NCBI GenBank assembly: GCA_017471185.1
Contig: JAFUVZ010000083.1
Span: forward strand, 1 to 33,636
Source of the DNA: Bacteroidaceae bacterium
Lineage (GTDB): Bacteria > Bacteroidota > Bacteroidia > Bacteroidales > Bacteroidaceae
Reading direction: 5' to 3'
Length of the DNA stretch: 33,636 nt
Part shown: positions 16,113-25,137 of the stretch, in pieces
How positions within the stretch are numbered: position 1 is the first letter of the stretch
Layout of the letters: each line of letters opens with the position of its first letter
The notes under the pieces: generated by a model
What the model was told of the DNA's origin: nothing
The model's input: the letters and a program-made list of their open reading frames with translations, nothing else
Database searches by the model: none
Position numbers and translations under genes: made by a program

Positions 16113-17185
16113 TAACTCTCTAAATACAAATAATCATAATGCACCACAGGGCGGTTACCATGTTTCCCCATCGTAGCACTGACTTGGGCTGAGGTACAAT
16201 TGGCCTTGCCCACACCTATTGGTTCTCCTTCTACATCCACGATGCGTATGATATCATCTTTCTCAAACTCTCCTTCCACACGGATAATGCCTACAGGCAG
16301 CACACTCACGGCCTTCTCGCCACGCAATGCTTCAACAGCCTGGGCATTCAGGGCGATCTCGCCCTTCGCAAAACCTTCGCTATGGGCTATCCATTTCTTC
16401 ACCCCGCTGATCCCCTGTGGATTAGGAGTGAAACGAGTACTAACGGTATCAGCGTCATGCATCAGATGGAGAAGGATATCGTCTTTCTTACCATTCGCGA
16501 TAATCACCTCAATGCCTTCATCAGCCACCTTACGGGCAATATTAGTCTTAGTAAGCATACCTCCTCGCCCAAAACTCGATTTGGATGTCTGGATATAATC
16601 AGACAAATCCATCTGTTGGCCAATTTCCCGGATTACTTGCGACGATGGGTCAGAAGGCGAGCCATTATAGATTCCGTCAATGTTACTCAGTATAATCAAA
16701 GCATCAGCATCCATCATCGAGGCAATCAGTCCGCTCAACTCATCATTATCAGTAAACATCAGCTCAGTCACACTGATGGTATCATTCTCATTTACGATGG
16801 GTATGACATCATTCTCCAGCATCACTGTCATGCAGTTTTTCTGATTCAGATAATGTCTGCGAGTGGCGAAATTCTCCTTCATGGTAAGTACCTGTCCTAC
16901 CGCTATCCCATGGTCACGGAACAGTTCGTAATAACGATTGATAAGCTTGGCCTGTCCCACAGCAGAGAAAAGCTGTCTTTGTGAAGTAGTATCTAAATGA
17001 CGGGAGGAAGGCTTAATCTCACTGCGACCGGATGCCACAGCACCAGATGAAACCAGTATCACCTCCACCCCTTCGTGACGAAGTTGGGCAATCTGGTCAA
17101 CTAACGCAGACATTCTCGTGACATCCAACGTACCATCTGGTCTTGTGAGTACATTGCTACCCACCTTTACTGTAATCCTTTTCAT
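16112..17185 (-). CDS. proB: Glutamate 5-kinase with PUA domain
   Basis: First step of proline synthesis: ATP-dependent phosphorylation of glutamate. 357 residues, in two parts: an amino-acid kinase domain (1 to about 250; KRITVKVGSNVLT, VEVILVSSGAVASGR, PIVNENDTIS, ALIILSNIDGIY, GRGGMLTKTNIAR) and a C-terminal PUA domain (about 265-355; GEKAVSVLPVGIIRVEG, GEPIGVGKANC). Proline feedback inhibition is usual for the family. Its start overlaps the stop of murI by 4 bases (ATGA at 17182-17185), so proline synthesis is translationally coupled to murI here. Confidence 0.95.
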   Translation of the reverse strand: MKRITVKVGSNVLTRPDGTLDVTRMSALVDQIAQLRHEGVEVILVSSGAVASGRSEIKPSSRHLDTTSQRQLFSAVGQAKLINRYYELFRDHGIAVGQVLTMKENFATRRHYLNQKNCMTVMLENDVIPIVNENDTISVTELMFTDNDELSGLIASMMDADALIILSNIDGIYNGSPSDPSSQVIREIGQQMDLSDYIQTSKSSFGRGGMLTKTNIARKVADEGIEVIIANGKKDDILLHLMHDADTVSTRFTPNPQGISGVKKWIAHSEGFAKGEIALNAQAVEALRGEKAVSVLPVGIIRVEGEFEKDDIIRIVDVEGEPIGVGKANCTSAQVSATMGKHGNRPVVHYDYLYLES

Positions 17186-18021
17186 AAATCAATGTGCTTG
17201 ACGCTAATCAATTCGTTGAGGAAAATAGAAGCGGATTCAGAAAACTTTTCTTCCGATTCAGTTGTATAGTATATGCATGTACCGTTACGGGTACATTTGG
17301 CATCCATTTCGGGATGTCGATGCAGATAGTCTTTCAAGCTCTCTGCCACCAATTCTCCTTGTGTAATGATATTAATATGCTGCGGAGCGTATTTCCTGAT
17401 TTTCTTCAGCAACAAAGGATAATGTGTACACCCTAAAATGATGGTATCAATCTTATCATCCTTGGCCAGAAGCTCATCCAGATATTTACGGATGAAATAA
17501 TCAGCTCCATCCCCATCAGCCTCATTATTCTCCACCAATGGTACCCACATGGGACAAGCAAGACTGTTTACCTGCACATCGGGGAAAAGCTTCTTGATCT
17601 CAAGCGGATAAGACTCGCTTTTCACAGTACCGGGAGTTGCCAGTAAGCCGATATGGCGAGTAGCGGTCAATCCGCCCACGCACTCTACGGTAGGACGAAT
17701 GACACCCAGCACACGCCGGTTGACATCCAGTTGATGCAGGTCATTAATCTGTATGCTGCGCAAAGCCTTAGCCGAAGCTGTGTTACACCCTAAGATAACC
17801 AGATGGCAGCCTAACTCAAACAGTCGGGTGACAGCCTGCAAAGTAAACTCATACACAATCTGGAAGGAACGAGTACCGTAAGGATTACGCGCATTGTCAC
17901 CCAGATAGATATAATCATAAGCAGGCAAGGCCTCACGAATCTTGCTCAAGATCGTGAGGCCTCCGTAACCTGAATCAAACACCCCGATAGGGCCAGGTAT
18001 GCTTGACAACCGATGGTTCAT
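17182..18021 (-). CDS. murI: Glutamate racemase
   Basis: Makes D-glutamate for peptidoglycan in the cytoplasm. 279 residues. Asp16 in GVFDSGYGGLTIL, the YLGDNARNPYG loop, and the two catalytic cysteines Cys79 (ILGCNTASAKAL) and Cys198 (IILGCTHYPLLL) are all present. It begins 4 bases after the second ompH stop and overlaps proB by 4 bases. The ompH-murI adjacency is common in Bacteroidetes and links outer-membrane and wall synthesis. Confidence 0.95.
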   Translation of the reverse strand: MNHRLSSIPGPIGVFDSGYGGLTILSKIREALPAYDYIYLGDNARNPYGTRSFQIVYEFTLQAVTRLFELGCHLVILGCNTASAKALRSIQINDLHQLDVNRRVLGVIRPTVECVGGLTATRHIGLLATPGTVKSESYPLEIKKLFPDVQVNSLACPMWVPLVENNEADGDGADYFIRKYLDELLAKDDKIDTIILGCTHYPLLLKKIRKYAPQHINIITQGELVAESLKDYLHRHPEMDAKCTRNGTCIYYTTESEEKFSESASIFLNELISVKHIDL

Positions 18022-18025
18022 AACA

Positions 18026-18535
18026 CTACTTTACGCCCACCTTTGCCTTAACCTTATCAGTGATGTCCACGCTCTGGGAACCCACGAAAGGAATGCTGGT
18101 GCTGGAGAGATCGAAAATATAAATGTAGCCCTCAGCCGCACCAATTTCCTGCACAGCCTTGTTCACCTTCTCAATGATTGGTGCCATAGCTTCCTGCTGA
18201 GCCTGTTGCAGAGACTGGTAAGCATCCTGCTGGAACTGCTCCTGACGCTGAGCCATATCCTGGAGTTCCTTCTGACGACGCTCTGCGATATTGCGGGGCA
18301 GAGAGTCAGCTTGAGCTACATACTCCTGATACTTCTTGTTGAATTCGTCCTGTGTACGCTGAAGCTCATCCTGATAGTTCTTCTGCATAGTCTCAATATC
18401 GGTCTGAGCCTTCTTGTATTCAGCCATCTCAACAATGACAGCCTGTGCGTTCATGTGAGCGAACTTCTGCTGAGCCATTGCACCCAGTACTGGCAGGGCG
18501 ATCAAAGCAACGGCCATAACGATTTTCTTTAACAT
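18026..18535 (-). CDS. OmpH/Skp-family periplasmic chaperone (second copy)
   Basis: 169 residues: signal peptide (LKKIVMAVALIALPVLGAMA, cleaved near AMAQQ), then a long charged coiled coil from about 40 to 110 (EYKKAQTDIETMQKNYQDEL, RRQKELQDMAQRQEQFQQDA), as in Skp trimers whose helical arms hold unfolded outer-membrane proteins. Its sequence differs strongly from the first copy at 18611-19117, so it is an old duplication. It has its own promoter box in the 75-bp gap before it, so it and the downstream murI-pro-arg genes can be expressed without the upstream part of the operon. Confidence 0.85.
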   Translation of the reverse strand: MLKKIVMAVALIALPVLGAMAQQKFAHMNAQAVIVEMAEYKKAQTDIETMQKNYQDELQRTQDEFNKKYQEYVAQADSLPRNIAERRQKELQDMAQRQEQFQQDAYQSLQQAQQEAMAPIIEKVNKAVQEIGAAEGYIYIFDLSSTSIPFVGSQSVDITDKVKAKVGVK

Positions 18536-18587
18536 CTTAATTCTCGTTTTTTATTGTTTTACATTATTAACTTTTTGATAACGACTG

Positions 18588-18595
18588 CAAATGTA
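18588..18595 (-). promoter_or_regulatory. Internal promoter before the second ompH gene
   Basis: On the minus strand TACATTTG, followed by C, fits TAnnTTTG. The start would be near 18582, leaving a leader of about 47 nt. It would give the distal operon half (ompH, murI, proBA, argF') an independent start. Confidence 0.55.
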
Positions 18596-18610
18596 GGAAT
18601 AATTTTTGAA

Positions 18611-19117
18611 TTATTCACCTAATTGCGTCAATACCTCATCACTTATGTCGATATTTGGCGAAGCGAAGATGATACTTGAAGCCGAAGCACGGTCAATCAC
18701 CATACTATAGCCTTTATCCTGAGCGATAGCCTTCACTACCTCATAGATATCATCCATAATAGGCTGCATCAGTTCCTGCTGTTTCTTTGCCAGCTCACCT
18801 TCTTGCCCGAAATATTTACGACGCAGTTCTGCTGCCGACTTCTCCTTTTCCACTATCTCATTTTCACGTGCTGTACGCTGAGCCTCAGTCAGGTTCTTGG
18901 CCGACTGATAGCTTTCATACAGTGACTTGGCTTCTTTTGACACCTTCTCCACCTCTGCCTGCCATTGTTTTGACAGCTGTTCAATCTCACTGTTCGCACT
19001 CTCATAGGCAGGAACATTCTGCAAAATGTACTCCATGTCAATCAATGCATAGCGTTGTGCACTGGCACTCAAACTCAGGACACACAGGGTAAACATGAAT
19101 AACACAAACTTTTTCAT
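18611..19117 (-). CDS. OmpH/Skp-family periplasmic chaperone (first copy)
   Basis: 168 residues: signal peptide (KKFVLFMFTLCVLSLSASA), then RYALIDMEYILQNVPAYESA, the usual start of mature OmpH, a coiled coil (about 40-120) and a compact end YSMVIDRASASSIIFASPNI. It should carry outer-membrane proteins through the periplasm to the BAM complex. It lies 28 bases after bamA, so client chaperone and insertase are made together. Confidence 0.88.
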   Translation of the reverse strand: MKKFVLFMFTLCVLSLSASAQRYALIDMEYILQNVPAYESANSEIEQLSKQWQAEVEKVSKEAKSLYESYQSAKNLTEAQRTARENEIVEKEKSAAELRRKYFGQEGELAKKQQELMQPIMDDIYEVVKAIAQDKGYSMVIDRASASSIIFASPNIDISDEVLTQLGE

Positions 19118-19145
19118 AACATCCTTCTCTTTTTAAGTGATACAA

Positions 19146-21818
19146 TCAAAATTCCTGTCCCAGCACAAAGTGGAAGTTACTACCACCGTATTGCTTAGAG
19201 CCGTTAATCTTATCAAATCCGTAAGCCCAGTCTATACCCATCATACCGATCATTGGCAAGTAGATACGCACACCCAGACCTGCGGAACGTTTCATGTCAA
19301 ACGGATTGAACTTCGACACATCATGCCAAGCGTTTCCTCCTTCTAAAAACGCAACAGCATAGATAGTACTGCTTGTCTCAAGCAATAAAGGATATCTTAA
19401 TTCCAATCCGAAGCGTGTATAAGCATAACCCGCCTGACTTCTCGACATGGTGAGCGAGCTGTTTTCATAGCCACGCAGAGCCACACTTTCTGTAGCGTAT
19501 GTGGTGTAACCGGTCATACCGTCACCACCCACATCGAATGTCTGGAACGGTGACTTCTTATACTTATTATAGTGTCCCAGCAAGCCGAACTCTGCACGAG
19601 CCATCAGCACTGGGGTGCGTTTCACGGTATATGGGTCGGCCAATGGAATGAAAACCTTTGACTTAAATTTCCACTTGTGGTATTCAATCCATTCATACAT
19701 CTTGTTGTAATCATCCTGGTTATTCTGGTCATACTTACTGTAGTCCTTGCCATCTATAGCGCTCCAGGGAGGAGTGATCTGCAGTGAGAAACTGAACTCA
19801 GAACCCTGACGCGTATAAATCGGGTTATCCGTAGAACGACGTGCCAAAGTCAGGTTCAACGCCACTTCATTAGAATTACCGTCAGTAACGGGGAAGTAAA
19901 CCCACTGACTCAGCATATAGCGGTTGAACGAAAGCTCTGCAGAAACCTGGAAGTAGTTATCCGGCCAGCTCAATCGCTTACCAAACATCACTGACGCACC
20001 GATCATCTTCATGTACTTGTCGGGGTCATAATAGTTCTCATAGTTCGCATAGCCATAACCACCGTAACCACCATAGCCGTAGCCACCATAACCACCATAC
20101 ATACCACCCATGCCATAACCATAGTTGTACATATTCATCATAGCGGTGTTATAGTAACGGCTACTGATATCAGTCTGCACATAGTAGTAGGCTGATACCT
20201 GGAACGCATTAGGTCTCTTGCCACCAAACCAAGGATCGAGGAACGAAATACTATAGCTCTGATAGTAACTGCCATTGGTCTGTCCACTCAATGTTAGTGT
20301 CTGTCCTTCACCTTGCGGCAGCAGTCCGCGATGTTTCCTGTTAGGATGCAGCAGGTTCTTCATTGAGAAATTGGTGAATTTCAAGCTCAATTTACCGATG
20401 ATACCCGTTTGTCCCCAACCAGCCGATAGCTCCACCTGGTCGTTAGGCTTTGAAACCAATGGGAAACCGATATCTACAGTACCGTCTTCGGGATGCGGCT
20501 GGATATCAGGCTGCAACTGTTCAGGATCGAAGTGACCCATCTGCTGAATCTCACGCATGGAAGTCATGATGTCATCCTTACTGAACAACTTACCGGGCTT
20601 TACATACAGTTCACGACGTACGATATCTTCATACAAGCGGTCGTTACCTGAAATGGTCACCTTATTTACAGTAGCCTGCTGACCTTCGTAGATACGCATC
20701 TCCAGATCCACAGAGTCACCTACGATGTTCACCTCTACAGGGTCAAGGCTGTAGAACAGATAACCGTTGTTGTAATACAGGTTGCCCACTGACTCATCAT
20801 CAGTCACCGTACGTTCCTCCAGCTTCTTCTGGTTATATACGTCGCCCGAGTTCATCTGCAGCACATTAGCCAGGATGTCAGACGGATAAACCGTATTACC
20901 CACCCAAGAGATGTTTCGGATATAGTATTTCTGGCCTTCCTCCAAACGGATAAACACATCCACCGTATTGTCATCAAAGTTGCTCACACTATCTTCCAAG
21001 ATAACCGCATCACGATAACCCAGCTCATTATACTTATCAATGATCAGCTGCTTGTCTTCCTCGTATTTCTCTGGGATAAACTTCTTAGCCCTGAATATAT
21101 TAACCAGCTTGTTCTTCTCGTTGGTCTTTTTCATCACACGCTTCAGTTTACTGGTCTTCAGTGCTTTATTTCCTACAATAGTAATTTGATGCACTTTCAC
21201 CTTCTCCTTCTTGTCAATGTTCACATCGACAATGATTTCATTCTTCCTCTCTGGGTCATCCCTCTGTACCAGCTGTACCGTAGCGTTCTTAAAACCTTTG
21301 TCGTCGAAATAACGCTTGATAATCGTTTCCGCACGGCTCACGGCATTTGGAGTGATCTGGCTACCCTTAATCATACCGATGCGGGCCTGAAGATCTTCCA
21401 GTTCAGATTTCTTGATGCCATGATAGTTCACCTCACTCACGCGAGGTCGCATAGATACCTTGATCCTCAACCAGATGCGGTCGCCAACAATCTTGTCTGC
21501 AATAATGCTGACATCAGAGAAAAGACCGTGCTTCCAGTATCTCTTGGCCGCTTCTGACACATCGTCGCCCGGAACCTCGATGGTTTCTCCTACCGACAAG
21601 CCAGAAATGCTGATTATGACATTATCTTCATAGTTATCCGCTCCCTCCACAGCAATGTCTTCAATGACATATTTCTTCGGTTCACCTGAATACAAGATTA
21701 CTGGAGTACCTGGGTTCAATGCGTCGGCAGCCACTTCCTCCTGAGCGTCCGCCATCTGCACGCCACCTATCAGGCAAGCGACTATTAACAATATGGTGTA
21801 AAAACGATTATGCATCAT
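19146..21818 (-). CDS. bamA: Outer-membrane protein assembly factor BamA
   Basis: Core of the BAM complex, which folds beta-barrels into the outer membrane. 890 residues, longer than the roughly 800 of proteobacterial BamA. A signal peptide (to about residue 25) is followed by POTRA-like repeats in about 50-457 (one starts KYVIEDIAVEGADNYEDNVI; the last contains TVNKVTISGNDRLYEDIV) and a 16-strand barrel (about 460-890). The barrel opens with VELSAGWGQTG and ends in GSNFHFVLGQEF, with the C-terminal Phe needed for assembly. Residues about 560-597 are an insert of almost only Gly, Tyr, Met and Asn (MYGGYGGYGYGGYGGYGY). uppS and a DUF6242 lipoprotein precede it and two ompH genes follow. Confidence 0.95.
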   Translation of the reverse strand: MMHNRFYTILLIVACLIGGVQMADAQEEVAADALNPGTPVILYSGEPKKYVIEDIAVEGADNYEDNVIISISGLSVGETIEVPGDDVSEAAKRYWKHGLFSDVSIIADKIVGDRIWLRIKVSMRPRVSEVNYHGIKKSELEDLQARIGMIKGSQITPNAVSRAETIIKRYFDDKGFKNATVQLVQRDDPERKNEIIVDVNIDKKEKVKVHQITIVGNKALKTSKLKRVMKKTNEKNKLVNIFRAKKFIPEKYEEDKQLIIDKYNELGYRDAVILEDSVSNFDDNTVDVFIRLEEGQKYYIRNISWVGNTVYPSDILANVLQMNSGDVYNQKKLEERTVTDDESVGNLYYNNGYLFYSLDPVEVNIVGDSVDLEMRIYEGQQATVNKVTISGNDRLYEDIVRRELYVKPGKLFSKDDIMTSMREIQQMGHFDPEQLQPDIQPHPEDGTVDIGFPLVSKPNDQVELSAGWGQTGIIGKLSLKFTNFSMKNLLHPNRKHRGLLPQGEGQTLTLSGQTNGSYYQSYSISFLDPWFGGKRPNAFQVSAYYYVQTDISSRYYNTAMMNMYNYGYGMGGMYGGYGGYGYGGYGGYGYANYENYYDPDKYMKMIGASVMFGKRLSWPDNYFQVSAELSFNRYMLSQWVYFPVTDGNSNEVALNLTLARRSTDNPIYTRQGSEFSFSLQITPPWSAIDGKDYSKYDQNNQDDYNKMYEWIEYHKWKFKSKVFIPLADPYTVKRTPVLMARAEFGLLGHYNKYKKSPFQTFDVGGDGMTGYTTYATESVALRGYENSSLTMSRSQAGYAYTRFGLELRYPLLLETSSTIYAVAFLEGGNAWHDVSKFNPFDMKRSAGLGVRIYLPMIGMMGIDWAYGFDKINGSKQYGGSNFHFVLGQEF
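20028..20141 (-). repeat. Short tandem repeats coding a Gly/Tyr-rich BamA loop
   Basis: The DNA of this part of bamA consists of imperfect 9- and 12-base units built on GGTTATGGN on the coding strand (plus-strand motif CCACCATAACC). It encodes repeated GGY/GYG steps, residues about 560-597 of BamA. As units are multiples of three, copy changes would keep the frame. Confidence 0.7.
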
Positions 21819-21838
21819 CTTTTGTGTTATTATCTATT

Positions 21839-22582
21839 TCAATTCTCATTCATCACTTGTTCACTTGTCTTTCCGTAACGTCTTTCCCTGCTTTGGAAAT
21901 CAGCGATAGCTTTACGCAGCTCACACTCTTTAAAATCAGGCCAAAAGACATCACAGAAATACAGTTCGGCATAAGCACATTGCCACAACAGGTAATTGCT
22001 CAGCCTTTGTTCACCACCCGTACGTATCAGCAGGTCCACATCTGACATATCCTTCGTGGCCAGGTGACGTTGTATCATCTCACTGTCAATCTCTTCCGGT
22101 TGCAGCTTGCCTTCCTTCACCTCTTGGGCTATTTGTCTGGCAGCTTCTGTAAGCTCCCACTTAGAGGAGTAGCTTAACGCAAGCACCAGTGACATGCCTG
22201 TGTTTCCAGAAGTATGCTCTATACATTCTATCAGTTTTGTCCTGACGAATTCAGGCAGTTTGCCGATATCGCCAATCACCTTGAAACTGATGTTGTTCTT
22301 CATAAAGGTCTCTTCCTCAATATGACTGAAAAGCAGTCCCATAAGTGCCGTCACCTCTTGTTCCGGACGATTCCAGTTCTCTGTAGAGAAAGTATATAAG
22401 GTAAGGAAGCGTATTCCCAGTCTGGCAGCTTCTTCTGCAATTTGATGAACCGTTTCTGCACCAGCCTGATGCCCCAGAGTGCGTTCCAAACCACGCTGTT
22501 TAGCCCATCTGCCGTTGCCATCCATAATAATGGCCACGTGAGCAGGGATGCGGTTCATATCCAACTGTATTTCCTTCTCCAT
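21839..22582 (-). CDS. uppS: Isoprenyl (undecaprenyl) diphosphate synthase
   Basis: Cis-prenyltransferase that makes undecaprenyl diphosphate, the lipid carrier for peptidoglycan and surface polysaccharides. 247 residues, normal length. [17 protein letters not shown] holds the catalytic Asp21. [13 protein letters not shown] and [18 protein letters not shown] are the substrate-binding blocks, and [13 protein letters not shown] is the usual C-terminal motif. It lies 20 bases before bamA, a pairing common in Bacteroidetes. Confidence 0.95.
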   Translation of the reverse strand: MEKEIQLDMNRIPAHVAIIMDGNGRWAKQRGLERTLGHQAGAETVHQIAEEAARLGIRFLTLYTFSTENWNRPEQEVTALMGLLFSHIEEETFMKNNISFKVIGDIGKLPEFVRTKLIECIEHTSGNTGMSLVLALSYSSKWELTEAARQIAQEVKEGKLQPEEIDSEMIQRHLATKDMSDVDLLIRTGGEQRLSNYLLWQCAYAELYFCDVFWPDFKECELRKAIADFQSRERRYGKTSEQVMNEN

Positions 22583-22598
22583 ACACCTTATTTATATA

Positions 22599-23897
22599 TT
22601 AGCGACTCAGTTTGTTCAATCTTCCACGCCACAATTGGTTCTGCTGGCCGTCACCTGTAAACAGCCATATATAATCATTAACGTCAACTGCTACAGCATA
22701 GTTCTCATTCCCATTTATATCCTCTGGAAGCCGGAACTTGCCCACAGACTCTCCCCACACGATGCCGCCTAATGACTCATACATGGTTTCCAGGCCGTTG
22801 CCTATCACATAGAAGAATTCATTGTAACAAAGCACCGATGGGTTCTCAAACGCTGGGCAATAATAATCAGTATTCGTTGACATCTCTCCCCAGTCATCGC
22901 CATCAATAGTCATCCAGGGCACGATCATTTCAGCCTCATCATCAGCATTCCCCACCAGAATGGCACGCTCCACGCCTGTGCCAGACACATACACGGAAGA
23001 ATACACTCTGTCTGTCGGGAATGCTGCAGGCACCGCTACTCCGTCAGTCCAAGACTCGGTAGCAGAGGTAGTCAGACAGAACACTTGCTCTCCTTCCACT
23101 TCGCGTATCGCAGTCAGTTTATCTGAGAATGACGCCAACAGGGTCTTGACACCTCCGCTCAACGTCTCGTTTATTGTCCACACTCCATCGCCTTCTGAAT
23201 TATACACATCTCCTGATTCACTGATCATGTAGAGCAAACCATCGTAATAAAGGGCAGAATGGATCAATGCGTCATCAGGCAATCCAGACATCGGCACCAT
23301 TGCCCAGCTGTATTGGTCGGCTACAGTCACGTCACCAACCATCATCGTTTTGCTGTTAAGGAGTGCCACCAGATGACCATCTGCCATCAGCATTTTCTGA
23401 TCAGCTTGAGGAGGCATGTTTATAATCTCATCAGGCAGCCCTGCAATATTCTTCCACGTAGCGGAATCCGGATCCAACTTGTGTACATTGATCTGCAGAT
23501 TGTAGTTCTGCGACCTGCTTCCGTCATTTGCCACAATCTTGAAAGTGATGCCAGGCTGATTGACAGCAGGTGTCAGATCTACCTTACCGCCAACCATGAC
23601 AAGAGAGTCAAGCAAGCCTGAAGTAATATAGCCCGAAGCGCTGAAAGTATCTATGGCAATACTGCCCAGATATTTTTCCGCTCCTACTGGCAGTGAGTCA
23701 GCATTGAAGATTACATGATTCAGCTGGTCGATGCTGAACTTATAGTATCTTCCTTGTATGGTGTCAATGCCAAAAGCCGTCACAACGGTACTGATGTTTA
23801 CCTCAATCACACCTTCATCACTTCCCTTTAAGCAGGAGCTGAATCCGATGCAGATACTCAGCAGACAGGCTATGGCCATTAAGAGTTTTGTTCTCAT
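22599..23897 (-). CDS. DUF6242-type lipoprotein
   Basis: 432 residues with a lipoprotein signal (CIGFSSC, Cys22). After an N-terminal beta domain (about 30-145; ends NYNLQINVHKLDPDS), the rest is built of repeated segments with Trp and Gly (ATWKNIAGLPDEI, YSWAMVPMSGLPDDALIHSA, GVWTINETLSGG, DDWGEM), ending in YIWLFTGDGQQNQLWRGRLN. This pattern suggests a Kelch-like beta-propeller. The layout fits the DUF6242 lipoproteins often found beside uppS-bamA in Bacteroidetes. Role unknown; its position at the head of the bamA operon suggests an envelope function. The family name is from memory. Confidence 0.75.
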   Translation of the reverse strand: MRTKLLMAIACLLSICIGFSSCLKGSDEGVIEVNISTVVTAFGIDTIQGRYYKFSIDQLNHVIFNADSLPVGAEKYLGSIAIDTFSASGYITSGLLDSLVMVGGKVDLTPAVNQPGITFKIVANDGSRSQNYNLQINVHKLDPDSATWKNIAGLPDEIINMPPQADQKMLMADGHLVALLNSKTMMVGDVTVADQYSWAMVPMSGLPDDALIHSALYYDGLLYMISESGDVYNSEGDGVWTINETLSGGVKTLLASFSDKLTAIREVEGEQVFCLTTSATESWTDGVAVPAAFPTDRVYSSVYVSGTGVERAILVGNADDEAEMIVPWMTIDGDDWGEMSTNTDYYCPAFENPSVLCYNEFFYVIGNGLETMYESLGGIVWGESVGKFRLPEDINGNENYAVAVDVNDYIWLFTGDGQQNQLWRGRLNKLSR

Positions 23898-23926
23898 GAA
23901 AATCTTCTTTTGTTATTTACAACCTG

Positions 23927-23934
23927 CAAAATTA
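23927..23934 (-). promoter_or_regulatory. -7 box at the head of the long bamA operon
   Basis: On the minus strand TAATTTTG, followed by C, fits TAnnTTTG. A start near 23921 leaves a leader of about 23 nt before the DUF6242 gene and would serve the eleven-gene run down to 12025. Confidence 0.6.
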
Positions 23935-23972
23935 AAAACAATTCTTTTTATGAGCAGATTTCTAACGAAGTT

Positions 23973-25013
23973 TTATACAAAATTATAATAAATATGGTAG
24001 TTTCGCCCCATAATTTGCCTTTTTTTGAATGATTTTTTAGGATTAATAAGACTTGGTGACATAATTCCGCCTCCTAAAACCCAGGGGCAATGCTCCACAT
24101 AAGCCTCATCCCAGAGCCCTTCAGACAGGAATGACTGGAGCAGCTTTGAGCCTCCTTCCACCAAAAGCGACTGGATATTCCTATGGCATAACTCTTCCAT
24201 CAACTGAGGAAGGATGCTTTTACTGAAATCAGCTCGGAAACACTCTGCGTTATCCAGCGTTTCATCCTTCTCTGTCACTACCAATGTCGGCTGGCTACCG
24301 TCAAACAGTTTCAGATGGCGGGGCAACTTCAGGTCTCTGTCTATCACGATGCGCAAAGGTTGTGAGCCCACCCATTGCCTCACATTGAGAGAAGGGTTGT
24401 CGAGCAGAGCCGTCCTGGTACCCACCATAATCGCCTGATGCTCAGCCCTACGTTTGTGAGATATCATTTGAGTCAATGGCGATGAGAGTTTCACAGGCTC
24501 CCCACCTTCACGCACCATATCCATATAGCCGTCAGCCGACTCTGCCCATTTCAGTGTGATGAAAGGGCGATGCTTCAGCTGCATGGTAAAGAATGTCTTG
24601 TTAAGTTCCATGCATTCCTTTTCCAACACACCGGTAACTACCTCACATCCTGCATTCCGTAAGATCTCAATCCCTTTGCCAGACACCTTGCTGAAAGGGT
24701 CTTTACAGCCTATCACCACCTTGGGAATCCCTTTGCTGACAATCAGGTTTGCGCACGGAGGTGTCTTGCCCCAATGGGCACAAGGCTCCAGGCTCACATA
24801 GATGGTGCTCCGCTTCAGTAAAGACTCATCTTTTACGCTCGCTATGGCATTTACCTCAGCATGAGCCTCTCCACAACGGGCATGATAGCCTTCGCCGATG
24901 ATGCGTCCGTCACATACTACTACGGCTCCAACCATAGGGTTAGGAGCAGCTCCCAACTGCCCGTTTTGAGCCAGTTGGATGCAACGCATCATATATTTCT
25001 CATCATTCGTCAT
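23973..25013 (-). CDS. ribD: Bifunctional riboflavin deaminase/reductase
   Basis: Two steps of riboflavin synthesis. The N-terminal deaminase domain (about 1-145) has the zinc motif HAEVNAI (His51, Glu53) and PCAHWGKTPPC (Cys78, Cys87). The C-terminal NADPH reductase domain (about 150-346) contains RPFITLKWAESADGY, IMVGTRTALLDNPSLNVR and LLVEGGSKLLQSFL. I start it at 25013 (MTNDEKYMMRCIQLAQNG, 346 residues). The open frame extends 42 codons further upstream, but that part is unlike RibD and lies in the divergent promoter region shared with prmC. No other rib gene is in the window. Confidence 0.93.
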   Translation of the reverse strand: MTNDEKYMMRCIQLAQNGQLGAAPNPMVGAVVVCDGRIIGEGYHARCGEAHAEVNAIASVKDESLLKRSTIYVSLEPCAHWGKTPPCANLIVSKGIPKVVIGCKDPFSKVSGKGIEILRNAGCEVVTGVLEKECMELNKTFFTMQLKHRPFITLKWAESADGYMDMVREGGEPVKLSSPLTQMISHKRRAEHQAIMVGTRTALLDNPSLNVRQWVGSQPLRIVIDRDLKLPRHLKLFDGSQPTLVVTEKDETLDNAECFRADFSKSILPQLMEELCHRNIQSLLVEGGSKLLQSFLSEGLWDEAYVEHCPWVLGGGIMSPSLINPKKSFKKRQIMGRNYHIYYNFV

Positions 25014-25108
25014 CGTCTTTTCTCTAATTATCCGTACCTTTAGATAAGTTACTACATCCCGGCACAAAAAATTATGTGAACATATTTTTTTCTGCTCTCG
25101 ATTATCCT

Positions 25109-25116
25109 TAACTTTG
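25109..25116 (+). promoter_or_regulatory. -7 box of prmC
   Basis: TAACTTTG followed by C fits TAnnTTTG. A possible TTG start codon at 25114 lies inside this box, so the true prmC start must be downstream; the ATG at 25138 leaves a leader of about 15 nt. Confidence 0.6.
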
Positions 25117-25137
25117 CCGAAAGAAATGCCAAACATC

